Source: Anaerolineae bacterium | GTDB taxonomy: Bacteria > Chloroflexota > Anaerolineae > 4572-78 > J111 | Direction of reading: 5' to 3' | DNA length: 64,000 nt | Assembly: GCA_023151115.1 (NCBI GenBank) | Contig: JAKLJP010000003.1 | Span: 186,001 to 250,000 of the forward strand | Shown: positions 8,578 to 15,555 of the stretch, piece by piece | Position numbering within the stretch: position 1 is the stretch's first letter | Layout of the letters: each line of letters begins with the position of its first letter | Notes under the pieces: generated by a model | Told to the model about the DNA's origin: nothing | Database searches by the model: none | The model's input: the letters and a program-made list of their open reading frames with translations, nothing else | Translations under genes and position numbers: made by a program

Positions 8578-8631
8578 AGAGATTGAAGATTGGAGACTGG
8601 AGATTAAGCGAATCTCCAAGCTCTAATCTCC
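8578..8631. repeat. GGAGATT heptamer hairpin between ribY and ribX
   Basis: Units of the AGATTGA, AGATTGG and AGACTGG kind lead to GGAGATT, a five-base loop and AATCTCC, then further complementary units ending TAATCTCC. It belongs to the same unit family as the arrays at 7449 and 23023. Confidence 0.78.
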
Positions 8632-8639
8632 GGCTTGAT

Positions 8640-9473
8640 TTATTGCCGCCAGGCCAGCAGCCAATGCTCCAGCCTGGTAACAAACAAATATAAACACAGC
8701 GAGATGCTGGCCAGGGTGATCAACGCGGCGAACATAAGCGGCGTGTCAAACAATCCCTTGGCTTGATTAATCAAAAAACCTACCCCCCGGTCAGCGCCGA
8801 CAAACTCGCCGACGACTGCTCCAATGACCGACAACGTGACCCCAATTTTTAAGCCTCCCAGTAAGACCGGCATGGCCGCCGGGATTTCCAACATGACAAA
8901 GGTCTGCCAGCGATTGGCCCGCAGGGAGCGCATGAGTGTTTTCAAGCCCGCATCCACCGAGCGAATCCCGACAATGGTATTGACTAACACCGGAAAGAAA
9001 ACTACCAAGGCGCAAATGAGTACCTTGCTCAACTTGCCGGAACCAAACCAGATGACCAACAGAGGGGCAATGGCTACCGCTGGAATAGACTGCGAGGCCA
9101 CAATGTACGGCCCGGCCAGCCGTTCCAACAGCGGACTTTTAGCCAGCAGATAACCGAGGAGGGTAGCAGTCGTCAAGCCCAAAGTCAGGCCGCCCACAAT
9201 CGCCACCAGTGTCGCCTGGCTGTGATGCCACAAGAGACCGTTAATAACAATCTCGCTCAGCTTATTAAAAACACTGATCGGATCGGGCAAAATAAAAGTA
9301 GGATAATTGCCCACCAGCGCCACCGCCATCCACAGACCCAGCAGCAAAATAATTCCCAGCGGCAAAGCTACCATTTCCAAACCAATTTTCTGCCAGCGGT
9401 GCTGCCTGGGTTGGCTCAGAAAAGCGGTACGACGCGCTTTGGGTGCATCTAAAACTTTAATCATTTCATGCAT
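8640..9473 (-). CDS. ribX: Riboflavin ABC transporter permease (RibX-like)
   Basis: A 277-residue BPD_transp_1-type permease with about six hydrophobic segments beginning at residue 33 (MVALPLGIILLLGLWMAVALVG). The EAA-like loop is in the LRANRWQTFVMLEIPAAMPVLLGG region. It is the first gene after the FMN riboswitch and terminator on the minus strand, with AGGAAAGGG about ten bases before the ATG. The likely role is uptake of riboflavin together with the downstream lipoprotein and ATPase. The substrate is inferred from the riboswitch. Confidence 0.85.
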   Translation of the reverse strand: MHEMIKVLDAPKARRTAFLSQPRQHRWQKIGLEMVALPLGIILLLGLWMAVALVGNYPTFILPDPISVFNKLSEIVINGLLWHHSQATLVAIVGGLTLGLTTATLLGYLLAKSPLLERLAGPYIVASQSIPAVAIAPLLVIWFGSGKLSKVLICALVVFFPVLVNTIVGIRSVDAGLKTLMRSLRANRWQTFVMLEIPAAMPVLLGGLKIGVTLSVIGAVVGEFVGADRGVGFLINQAKGLFDTPLMFAALITLASISLCLYLFVTRLEHWLLAWRQ

Positions 9474-9514
9474 TGGATTGACCCTTTCCTAAAGGAGTGT
9501 TACCTCCCTTAAAC

Positions 9515-9555
9515 AAAAATGCCCCAAATGTTAGCACAAACGCAAACATCGGGGC
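9515..9555 (-). terminator. Second terminator-like hairpin in the ribX leader
   Basis: On the minus strand GCCCC-G-ATGTT pairs with AACAT-TT-GGGGC and is followed by ATTTTTG. It lies just before the AGGGAGG-rich start region of ribX. It could be a weaker second terminator or a translation-affecting hairpin. Confidence 0.5.
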
Positions 9556-9614
9556 GAAAAAGGCAGCAGGGGGCAACATCAAGCGATACAGCCTATCGCT
9601 CTGGTTGCCAGCCA

Positions 9615-9653
9615 TAAAAAACCCCGAAGCACATGCATAAATGTACTCCGGGG
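9615..9653 (-). terminator. Intrinsic terminator of the FMN riboswitch
   Basis: A 13-bp stem (CCCCGGAGTACAT against ATGTGCTTCGGGG, two G-T wobbles) with a six-base loop is followed by six T residues on the minus strand. It lies between the aptamer and ribX, as expected for FMN-dependent transcription attenuation. Confidence 0.9.
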
Positions 9654-9700
9654 CCAGCTAATTTCAGAGAATACCCCAAAAAATGGGGAAGCTGAATGGA

Positions 9701-9941
9701 TTACCTTCTCCCATCCGGACTATACCGTCGGCTTCAGAATCACACTGAATCGGCGCTAACCTTCTCCTGCTTTTATAACAGGCAGATTAAACTTGGGTTT
9801 TAATCTCTTTCGATAGCCTCTTCCCTCTCATAAGGGAAGCCGGTTAGCGTTCGCGGGCTTGGCTGCCCCCGCAGCCTCACCGCCGGTCGGGAATTACGGC
9901 CAATCTTTAAGATTGATCCCTCACCCTGCCCCGAAGGTAGA
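9701..9941 (-). promoter_or_regulatory. FMN riboswitch (RFN element)
   Basis: The minus strand carries the RFN consensus blocks in order: CTTCGGGGCAGGGTG, TTCCCGACCGGCGGT, AGCCCGCGAA, GATTCTGAAGCCGACGGT and AGTCCGGATGGGAGAAGG. The element is about 240 nt, longer than usual. The additional length is in an extended variable stem between the AGCCCGCGA and GAAGCCGACGGT blocks, plus a small insertion in the first arm. FMN binding should favour the downstream terminator and so switch off riboflavin uptake. Confidence 0.97.
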
Positions 9942-9958
9942 TATTCTGTTTGAAGCTG

Positions 9959-9986
9959 ATTATAACGAATTTCTTCGATATGTCAA
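9959..9986 (-). promoter_or_regulatory. Consensus sigma-70-type promoter of the rib operon
   Basis: On the minus strand a perfect TTGACA (9981-9986) and a perfect TATAAT (9959-9964) are separated by 16 bases. Transcription would start near 9952, about ten bases before the aptamer. Confidence 0.85.
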
Positions 9987-10000
9987 TAGTCGAATTATTA

Positions 10001-10050
10001 ATGAATGGCGAATGAAGCATTATTCGCCATTCGCTCATTCGTCATTCATC
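10001..10050. repeat. GAATGNN heptamer hairpin at the 3' end of the kinase gene
   Basis: AATGGCGAAT and ATTCGCCATT form a ten-base stem; flanking units are GAATGAA, TCATTCG and TCATTCAT. The TGA of the kinase gene directly joins the array. It lies upstream of the rib promoter. Confidence 0.78.
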
Positions 10051-11599
10051 ACGGCGCGCCCGGTTGAATCACAAACGTAGCCGTTGCCACCGTTTGTCCA
10101 TTGACTTCCAATGTCACCTTGTAAGGGCCAGGCTGGTAGCCTCCGGTGGGATTGTAAAAAACCCAGGCGGTGCCGCTGCTGTTATAACCCGACGACCAGA
10201 CATCCTGGTAGGCGTCCAACTCCGTGTCGGCCCAGGTCCAGCGATGGGTCCAGGTAGTACCCGGTTTAATCCCATCATAATCAAAGAAAAGATAGACCGG
10301 TTGGGTGCCGGGACGAAAAGAGGTCCCCACCTGTTCAGGTTGATTATCTTCACCGATGTTCTGAGCTAGACGTAGATTGGTGAACGGACTGTCGGCGGCA
10401 ATGGTGGGCGCGCCGGGGGTAGGTAGCGGTACAAAGGTGGGCGTCATTGTAGGGGTGGGGGTGGACTCAGGCGTAGGCAGCAGTGTTTCGGTCGGTTCGA
10501 CCTTTACCACCACAGCGCCGCTCGGCTCGCTCTCAGCCCCACCGGCCCCTTGAGCTGCCGCCGTTGGCGTAGCTGGTAAAGGCCCGCTAGTGCTCACCGG
10601 CGCGGGCTGGAAGACATTCAACAGGGAGACAACCCAAAAACCCAAAGCCAACAGCAGGGCGATAACCGGAATGGCAATCAAAAGCCAGACCCAGGAACGT
10701 TTCCAAATCGGCAGGGTTGATTGCAACCCGGCTTCTTTAATTTGTGCTGCTGCCGCCGCGGGGGCGCGCACCGGCGCCGTGCCCTCAATTGCCACCGACA
10801 ACGCCCGCACAAACTCTGCGCCGGTATTGTAGCGCAGCTCCAAACCTTTGGAAAGCATCCGTCCAATGGCTTCACTCAAAGGCACCGAAATGCTGGGGTT
10901 CACCAAATGCAGCGGGCGGGGCTGCTCGTAAGCCTGAGCGTGCAAAACGGCCGCCGGTGTACCTGTAAACGGCGGCTTGCCGGCTAACATTTGGTAACAC
11001 AAAATCCCCAACGAATAAAGATCGGATTGGCGGCTAGTCCCTTGCCCATGCACTCGCTCCGGAGCCAGAATTTCGGGGGTGCCAACTGCGTACCCCTGTT
11101 TCACCAGGCTGGTGCCCACCATAGCCTGGGTTTGCCCAAAGTCGGCCACCGTCGCCTGATCGTTGGCATCAAGGTAAACCCGGTTGGCCGAGAGGTCGCC
11201 GTGGGTGATGGATTTTTGGTGGGCGTAATCTAAGGCGGCGGCAATCTGGCGGGCAATCATCAACATGCGCTGCGGGGGAAAAGGGCCTTGCGCCTCCAGC
11301 ACTTCGGCCAGGGGTCGGGCGTCAATCAGCTCCCGGACTACATATAAGACGCTGCCTTGCTGCTTGGCCTCATAAGTGCGGACAATATGAGGATGTTCTA
11401 GCCGGGCTGTCTGCTTGGCGATCTCTTTAAAGCGCCGGCCAAAAAACTCATCGAAGGTGAAATGGCAGGCCAGCATCTTGACCGCCACCTCGGCCCCATC
11501 GGAACGGCGGCGCGCCCGGTAAACAACAGCCAGATCGCCTCGGCCAATTTCTTCTTCAAGCACATAGTCTTGAAGCTGGATATCTAAAGTTATGGTCAT
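10049..11599 (-). CDS. Membrane Ser/Thr kinase-like protein with altered catalytic loop
   Basis: A 516-residue protein: kinase domain (about residues 8-265), a transmembrane helix near 305-330 (WVWLLIAIPVIALLLALGFW), a Pro/Thr-rich extracellular stalk and a C-terminal beta-rich domain (PVYLFFDYDGIKPGTTWTHRWTW). The glycine loop (IGRGDLAVVY), the VAVK lysine and DFG are kept. The catalytic loop reads HGDLSANRVYLD instead of HRDLKxxN: the Asp is present, but the Lys is Ser and the metal-binding Asn position is Arg. It may be a weak or pseudo-kinase sensor. ATG at 11599 has GGAG five bases upstream; a GTG at 11620 overlaps the stop of the gene before it. The stop codon borders a heptamer array. 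Confidence 0.88.
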   Translation of the reverse strand: MTITLDIQLQDYVLEEEIGRGDLAVVYRARRRSDGAEVAVKMLACHFTFDEFFGRRFKEIAKQTARLEHPHIVRTYEAKQQGSVLYVVRELIDARPLAEVLEAQGPFPPQRMLMIARQIAAALDYAHQKSITHGDLSANRVYLDANDQATVADFGQTQAMVGTSLVKQGYAVGTPEILAPERVHGQGTSRQSDLYSLGILCYQMLAGKPPFTGTPAAVLHAQAYEQPRPLHLVNPSISVPLSEAIGRMLSKGLELRYNTGAEFVRALSVAIEGTAPVRAPAAAAAQIKEAGLQSTLPIWKRSWVWLLIAIPVIALLLALGFWVVSLLNVFQPAPVSTSGPLPATPTAAAQGAGGAESEPSGAVVVKVEPTETLLPTPESTPTPTMTPTFVPLPTPGAPTIAADSPFTNLRLAQNIGEDNQPEQVGTSFRPGTQPVYLFFDYDGIKPGTTWTHRWTWADTELDAYQDVWSSGYNSSGTAWVFYNPTGGYQPGPYKVTLEVNGQTVATATFVIQPGAP

Positions 11600-11616
11600 T
11601 ACTGCTCCATCTACCG

Positions 11617-12582
11617 TCACAAATCGCGGAGGGCCGGTATCCCGGCAACTGAGGTTGCCTGTTGTACGGCATCAATAATCGCCAGGGCTGTGGCTTCAGC
11701 CCCATAAGCCCCGATTAAGGTCACGTCCGCCCCAGCGCCCTGACCTGTCGCCAGCACAAAAATCGTATCGCCATCGAACATCGTATGGGCCGGACGAATA
11801 GCGCGAGCTAACCCATCGTGAGCCATTTGGGCCACCTTATTGGCCGCCTCTTTTGAGAGAGCCGCATTGGTCGCCACCACGCCGATGACAGTGTTCCCAG
11901 AGCCGGTGAAGCTCTCTGCTAACGGCGTTTTCAACACCTGCATGGTATCAACAAAATCATTATCTGGCAACTTTCGCGCCCCCGCTAGAATTTGACCCGT
12001 TTGAGGCTGGATGATATCGCCCAGGCAGTTGACCGCCATCAACGCACCCACCCATAAACCCGGCCAGACTTCAATAACGGCTGTACCCACGCCCCCCTTC
12101 ATCTGCGCTGCCGGCCCCATTATCTTGCCAATCGTCGCCCCCGTGCCCACGCCGACCGTTCCGGCGGTTATCGCCTGCCGATTGTTGGCAGCCGCCTGGC
12201 AGGCCACATAGCCCATCACCGCATCGGGTCGAACGTCGGCCCGGCCAACGGCCAGGTCGAACAGAATGGCTGCCGGTACAATGGGCACCCGCGCTACACG
12301 GACCTCAAACCCAACCCCATTCTCTTCCAGCCAACGCATCACGCCATCGGCGGCAGCCAGACCATAGGCGCTGCCCCCGGCGAGCAGCACCGCATGCACT
12401 TTTTCAACCAGATGCATGGGCCGCAGCAAATCCGTTTCACGGGTGCCGGGCGCGCCGCCGCGCTGGTCTACCCCGCATACCGCACCGCCTTGAGTCAACA
12501 CCACGGTGCAGCCGGTGAGCGCTTCAAAATCCTGGGCATGACCCGCTTGTAAACCGGGGATTTGATTGAAAGCAATCGTCAT
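11617..12582 (-). CDS. P1 family (S58/DmpA-NylC-like) self-processing peptidase
   Basis: A 321-residue member of the DmpA/NylC Ntn-hydrolase-like family, which includes aminopeptidases and nylon-oligomer hydrolases. Members cleave themselves before a nucleophilic Thr or Ser. Here the motif GSGNTVIGVVATNAALSKEAA suggests cleavage between Asn and Thr, giving a large N-terminal and a small C-terminal chain. GVDQRGGAPGTRETDLL and LAGGSAYGLAAADGV are also typical. The ATG at 12582 is preferred to the upstream TTG at 12600. It may be transcribed with the kinase gene that follows. The natural substrate cannot be told from sequence. Confidence 0.9.
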   Translation of the reverse strand: MTIAFNQIPGLQAGHAQDFEALTGCTVVLTQGGAVCGVDQRGGAPGTRETDLLRPMHLVEKVHAVLLAGGSAYGLAAADGVMRWLEENGVGFEVRVARVPIVPAAILFDLAVGRADVRPDAVMGYVACQAAANNRQAITAGTVGVGTGATIGKIMGPAAQMKGGVGTAVIEVWPGLWVGALMAVNCLGDIIQPQTGQILAGARKLPDNDFVDTMQVLKTPLAESFTGSGNTVIGVVATNAALSKEAANKVAQMAHDGLARAIRPAHTMFDGDTIFVLATGQGAGADVTLIGAYGAEATALAIIDAVQQATSVAGIPALRDL

Positions 12583-12606
12583 AATCTTACTGGCCCCCAA
12601 TAATGA

Positions 12607-12666
12607 AAGTGAGGTGAGGACGCGAGAAGATTATTCGCGTCCTCGCCTCACCCGTCATCGCCTCTT
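12607..12666. repeat. GTGAGG/CCTCAC inverted array between divergent genes
   Basis: A 17-bp stem (12609-12625 against 12635-12651, one wobble) is formed by GTGAGGTGAGGACGCGA and its complement, followed by CGTCATCGCCTC and a T-run. It lies between two divergently transcribed genes. The units resemble the CCTCGCCT octamers of miaA and lutA. Confidence 0.78.
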
Positions 12667-12715
12667 TTTTGGAGGGTATCTTATCATATCTTTCGAGATG
12701 TGATAAAATATCATC

Positions 12716-13267
12716 ATGAAACATAACCCACTTACCTTAATCCTGGGGGGGGCGCGCAGCGGCAAGAGTGATTACGCCGAAAAGTTGGCCGATCAAATGG
12801 GCCGGCGCGTGCTTTATATCGCTACGGCAGAAATTGGCGACGACGAAATGGCCCAACGCATTGCCGCCCACCGCCTCGCTCGACCCGCCGACTGGCAAAC
12901 CCTGGAAGCGCCGCGCCGTGTAGGCGCAGCCCTGGCCGAGATTAAAACACCTCCGGAAGCACTGCTGCTCGACTGCCTGACGTTGCTGGTCTCGAATATT
13001 CTCCTGGCTTTGGAAAATGAGCCGCAGCCGGCCATCGAGACGGCAGTGCAGGCCGAACTTGAAGCTATTTTAACGGCTCAGGCTCGCCTGAACGTGCCGC
13101 TCATTGTGGTATCCAATGAGGTTGGGCTGGGGCTGGTTCCGCCCTACCCATTAGGCCGAGTTTATCGGGATGTCTTGGGCCGGGCCAACCAATATATGGC
13201 CGCCCGCGCCCAACGAGTTATTTTTATGGTCGCAGGACTACCGATGGTAATAAAGGATGAAGGATGA
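12716..13267 (+). CDS. cobU: Adenosylcobinamide kinase / adenosylcobinamide-phosphate guanylyltransferase
   Basis: A 183-residue bifunctional enzyme of nucleotide-loop assembly in cobalamin biosynthesis or salvage. It phosphorylates adenosylcobinamide and then attaches GMP. Visible are the P-loop [39 protein letters not shown] and [12 protein letters not shown], all diagnostic of CobU/CobP. No other cobalamin gene lies in the window. The last codons and the TGA stop are made of AAGGATG heptamers, so the C-terminus merges into an array. A small hairpin with a TTCG loop (12683-12706) lies just upstream; no cobalamin riboswitch is seen. Confidence 0.95.
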   Translation: MKHNPLTLILGGARSGKSDYAEKLADQMGRRVLYIATAEIGDDEMAQRIAAHRLARPADWQTLEAPRRVGAALAEIKTPPEALLLDCLTLLVSNILLALENEPQPAIETAVQAELEAILTAQARLNVPLIVVSNEVGLGLVPPYPLGRVYRDVLGRANQYMAARAQRVIFMVAGLPMVIKDEG

Positions 13268-13325
13268 GGGATAAAGGATGAAAAAAACAATTTCCGACTT
13301 CATCCTTCCGCCGTCCTCCTTTCTT
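13251..13325. repeat. AAGGATG heptamer array overlapping the cobU stop
   Basis: Units AAGGATG, AAGGATG, AGGGATA and AAGGATG lead through an A-run to TTCATCCTTCCGCCGTCC, the approximate complement. The TGA of cobU is part of the second unit. Confidence 0.78.
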
Positions 13326-13340
13326 TAAGGGGGATTTAGC

Positions 13341-13772
13341 GTGTTGTCATTAATTCTGGCTAAAGAATTGAAAGCGGCGGGGCTGGCCTGGACGCCGGCC
13401 CAAAACGATTTTTTTGCCGTGCCTGATCGGGGCCTGGATGAAAATGTCTTTGTCATCAGCGATATGACGGTGCTGGTGGAGTTGGTCAAAGGGCAGTTAG
13501 CTGTAACCTTTCATGGCACGGCGGAGTGGGCTTTGGACCATGTACTGGTGGCCGATTTGGTCTGGCTGCCCACCGAAACCCAACTGCGCGAACTGCTGGA
13601 ACAACGCCTTTTGGGTGAACCTGAGCCGGTGCTGCAACTGATCAGCACCGCCGACGGCTATTGGTGTGAGATCCGCTGGCAGGGAGAACGGCTGCTGTTT
13701 GAAGCTTTTGGCGCGGCAGAAGCTTATGCCAAAGCTTTACTGCACGTGCTGCAACATCAATCGCCAGGATAA
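13341..13772 (+). CDS. Conserved hypothetical protein (143 aa)
   Basis: A soluble 143-residue protein that I do not assign to a known function. GTG at 13341 follows AGGGGG by eight bases. It has no signal peptide or membrane segment and reads as a mixed alpha/beta protein, with the phrases NDFFAVPDRGLDENVFVISDM and WLPTETQLRELLEQRL. Similar proteins seem common in Anaerolineae and are sometimes labelled pilus assembly CpaE-like; I see no Walker motif to support that. Its 3' end overlaps the convergent lutC gene by 16 bases. Confidence 0.8.
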   Translation: MLSLILAKELKAAGLAWTPAQNDFFAVPDRGLDENVFVISDMTVLVELVKGQLAVTFHGTAEWALDHVLVADLVWLPTETQLRELLEQRLLGEPEPVLQLISTADGYWCEIRWQGERLLFEAFGAAEAYAKALLHVLQHQSPG

Positions 13773-14446
13773 ATGATAACGTGGATTTCTTTCGGCCCGT
13801 GTACGCCCATGCTCAAGGTCAATTCGATATCGGCGGTGCGGCTGGGGCCGGTGATAAATACCAGGTTGCTGCCTTCAGTGGCGGCGTTGGGGTTAGCGGA
13901 CAGAAAGGCCGGCAGCGAAGGGTAAAGCTTCTGTAGCGGCAGCAGCGCAATATGAACCGGCGGCAACAGCGAGGCCAGCCGCCCCCGGCCCGGCCCGCTG
14001 ACCAACGCCAGCGTGCCGGTATCGGCCAGGCCGCCCTGAGCCCCGGTCAGACCCACCCGAATCCCATCGAGGGCAGCTAAAGCGGCTTTGCGTTCGTTGG
14101 CTTCATGCCCCAGTTCATGACGGGTTAGAGTTATCCCCGCCGCAGTCAGCGCCTCTGAGAGCCATGGCAGACTCAGGCCGGCGTCATCCCAGGCGATAAC
14201 TTGCTGAGCCTGGTGTTTCTGCAAAATTTCCAGGATGACTCCCACGATGGCTTCGCTGTCTTCCAGCCAATGTACATAACCCGATAACACTCCCAATTCG
14301 CGGGCGAAGCTCTCGGCCATCTGCGCGGCTGAAGCATCTGCTTGAAAGGTATAACTCTGAAACGAGCCGGGATGCTCCGCGCTGGCTGCCGGAAGATGGG
14401 CCTGGCGCAAACTCTGCTGGATGCGGGCTAGAAATTGTTCTTTCAT
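13757..14446 (-). CDS. lutC: LutC/YkgG family lactate utilisation protein
   Basis: A 229-residue LUD-domain protein, the C subunit of the LutABC L-lactate oxidation system, which feeds lactate to pyruvate. The segments VGLTGAQGGLADTGTLAL and GPSRTADIELTLSMGVHGPKEIHVII are the family signatures. The ATG at 14446 is chosen: upstream in-frame codons run through a dispersed repeat (14465-14612) and encode unlikely sequence. It is separated from lutAB by the dapB-like gene, all on the same strand. Confidence 0.92.
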   Translation of the reverse strand: MKEQFLARIQQSLRQAHLPAASAEHPGSFQSYTFQADASAAQMAESFARELGVLSGYVHWLEDSEAIVGVILEILQKHQAQQVIAWDDAGLSLPWLSEALTAAGITLTRHELGHEANERKAALAALDGIRVGLTGAQGGLADTGTLALVSGPGRGRLASLLPPVHIALLPLQKLYPSLPAFLSANPNAATEGSNLVFITGPSRTADIELTLSMGVHGPKEIHVIIYPGD

Positions 14447-14464
14447 TAATAACTGCTCACCCCC

Positions 14465-14612
14465 CATGTCATTTCGAGGCTGAAAGCCGAGAAATCTTTG
14501 AGGCCGTTGTCTGCAAATCACAACTTAGAGATTTCTCGCTTCTAACGTCACTCGAAACCTACCCCACCCTTTCGGGTGCGCCGAAGGGCATGAGCGAAGT
14601 CGAAGGATGACA
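14465..14612. repeat. Dispersed TGTCAT...ATGACA palindromic element, copy 1
   Basis: It is bounded by ATGTCATTTCGA and TCGAAGGATGACAT. Internally it has GAGAAATCT and AGATTTCTC units and the hairpin CCTTTCGGGTGCGCCGAAGGG. The 3' half recurs in reverse orientation at 35123-35180. This class of GTCATTTCGAG-type intergenic repeat is widespread in bacteria. Confidence 0.75.
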
Positions 14613-14641
14613 TGGTTAAATAGTTACCTCTCATTAAAATA

Positions 14642-15445
14642 TTAGAATTCCATCACGCTATCCAGCCCGCGATGGAGGCCCACCAATTTACTCACGTTTC
14701 GGATGGCCAGAAGCGCTCCCCCGACATAAGGTTCTGCGCTTGAGCCTGACTCGTGCCGCAAAATTAATTTCTGGTCAGGCATGCCAAAAATGGCATCTAA
14801 TGAAATGATATACCCCGGCAGTCGAACCGAATGAACCTGAGAACCTTGCAGCCGGACCCCCCGACTCTCTTTTGGGCCTTCTACTTTATCTAACGGGACG
14901 TCAAGATGTGACTCTTGCACCTGGGCCAGACGGTTGGCCAATTCGCGCGCGGTGCCGCTGGGAGCATCTTTCTTGCCGGCGTGAGCATAATCAATGATCT
15001 CCCAATGAGGAATATATTTAGCGGCAATTTCGGCAAACTTCTGCAACAGCACGGCGGTGAGGGCAAAGTTTCCCACGGCCAGAACACCTCGTTTGACCTC
15101 CTGGGCGACCTTGTCAATTTCTTGATAGTCGTCGCTGCTCAGCCCCGATGTCCCGACGACCACATGAGCGCCGCTCCTGAGCGCCGACAAAGCATGAGCC
15201 TTAGCCACATCAGGTTTGGTATATTCAACAAAAACATCGGGGTGGGTTTTGAGCGCCTCTTCTGCCGTGGCGAAAACAGGCGTAGTGAGTCCTTTAATAT
15301 CAATCGCTTCCTCAAGAACTTGTCCGGCGTAACTACGGGAAACAGCAGCAACAAGTTCCATATCAGGAGCGGCAAAGATACCGCTGGCCAGTGCAGAACC
15401 GGCCCAGCCAGTTGCCCCGGCTAAACAAATGCGAATGTTGGTCAC
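14642..15445 (-). CDS. dapB: 4-hydroxy-tetrahydrodipicolinate reductase (DapB-like)
   Basis: A 267-residue NAD(P)H-dependent reductase of the lysine/diaminopimelate pathway family. The N-terminal Rossmann motif GATGWAGSA and the catalytic segment HAGKKDAPSGTA (with the conserved Lys) are present, as are VGTSGLSSDDY and the C-terminal LRHESGSSAEPYVGGALLAI. GTG at 15445 is taken as the start because AAAGGAG lies six bases upstream; codons further upstream encode repeat-derived sequence. It sits between lutB and lutC, which is unusual. Divergence from textbook DapB (DYAHAGKK where HH is common) leaves room for a DapB paralogue with another substrate. Confidence 0.85.
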   Translation of the reverse strand: MTNIRICLAGATGWAGSALASGIFAAPDMELVAAVSRSYAGQVLEEAIDIKGLTTPVFATAEEALKTHPDVFVEYTKPDVAKAHALSALRSGAHVVVGTSGLSSDDYQEIDKVAQEVKRGVLAVGNFALTAVLLQKFAEIAAKYIPHWEIIDYAHAGKKDAPSGTARELANRLAQVQESHLDVPLDKVEGPKESRGVRLQGSQVHSVRLPGYIISLDAIFGMPDQKLILRHESGSSAEPYVGGALLAIRNVSKLVGLHRGLDSVMEF

Positions 15446-15555
15446 GTTATCTCCTTTGTAAATACGACCGCCGACGGTAGATCCTTCGGGCTGAACCTCG
15501 GACGAAGCCGCCGACCGCCGAAATCTATGCGACCTTGCGACCTTAAGAATGACGA

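Noticed and set aside
12667..12715. Cobalamin riboswitch upstream of cobU
   Set aside because: The gap is about 50 bases and holds only a small hairpin with a TTCG loop; no B12-box is visible.
13251..13325. CRISPR-like array, considered here and at the other tandem repeats
   Set aside because: Units are only 7-8 nt without unique spacers, and no cas genes are present.
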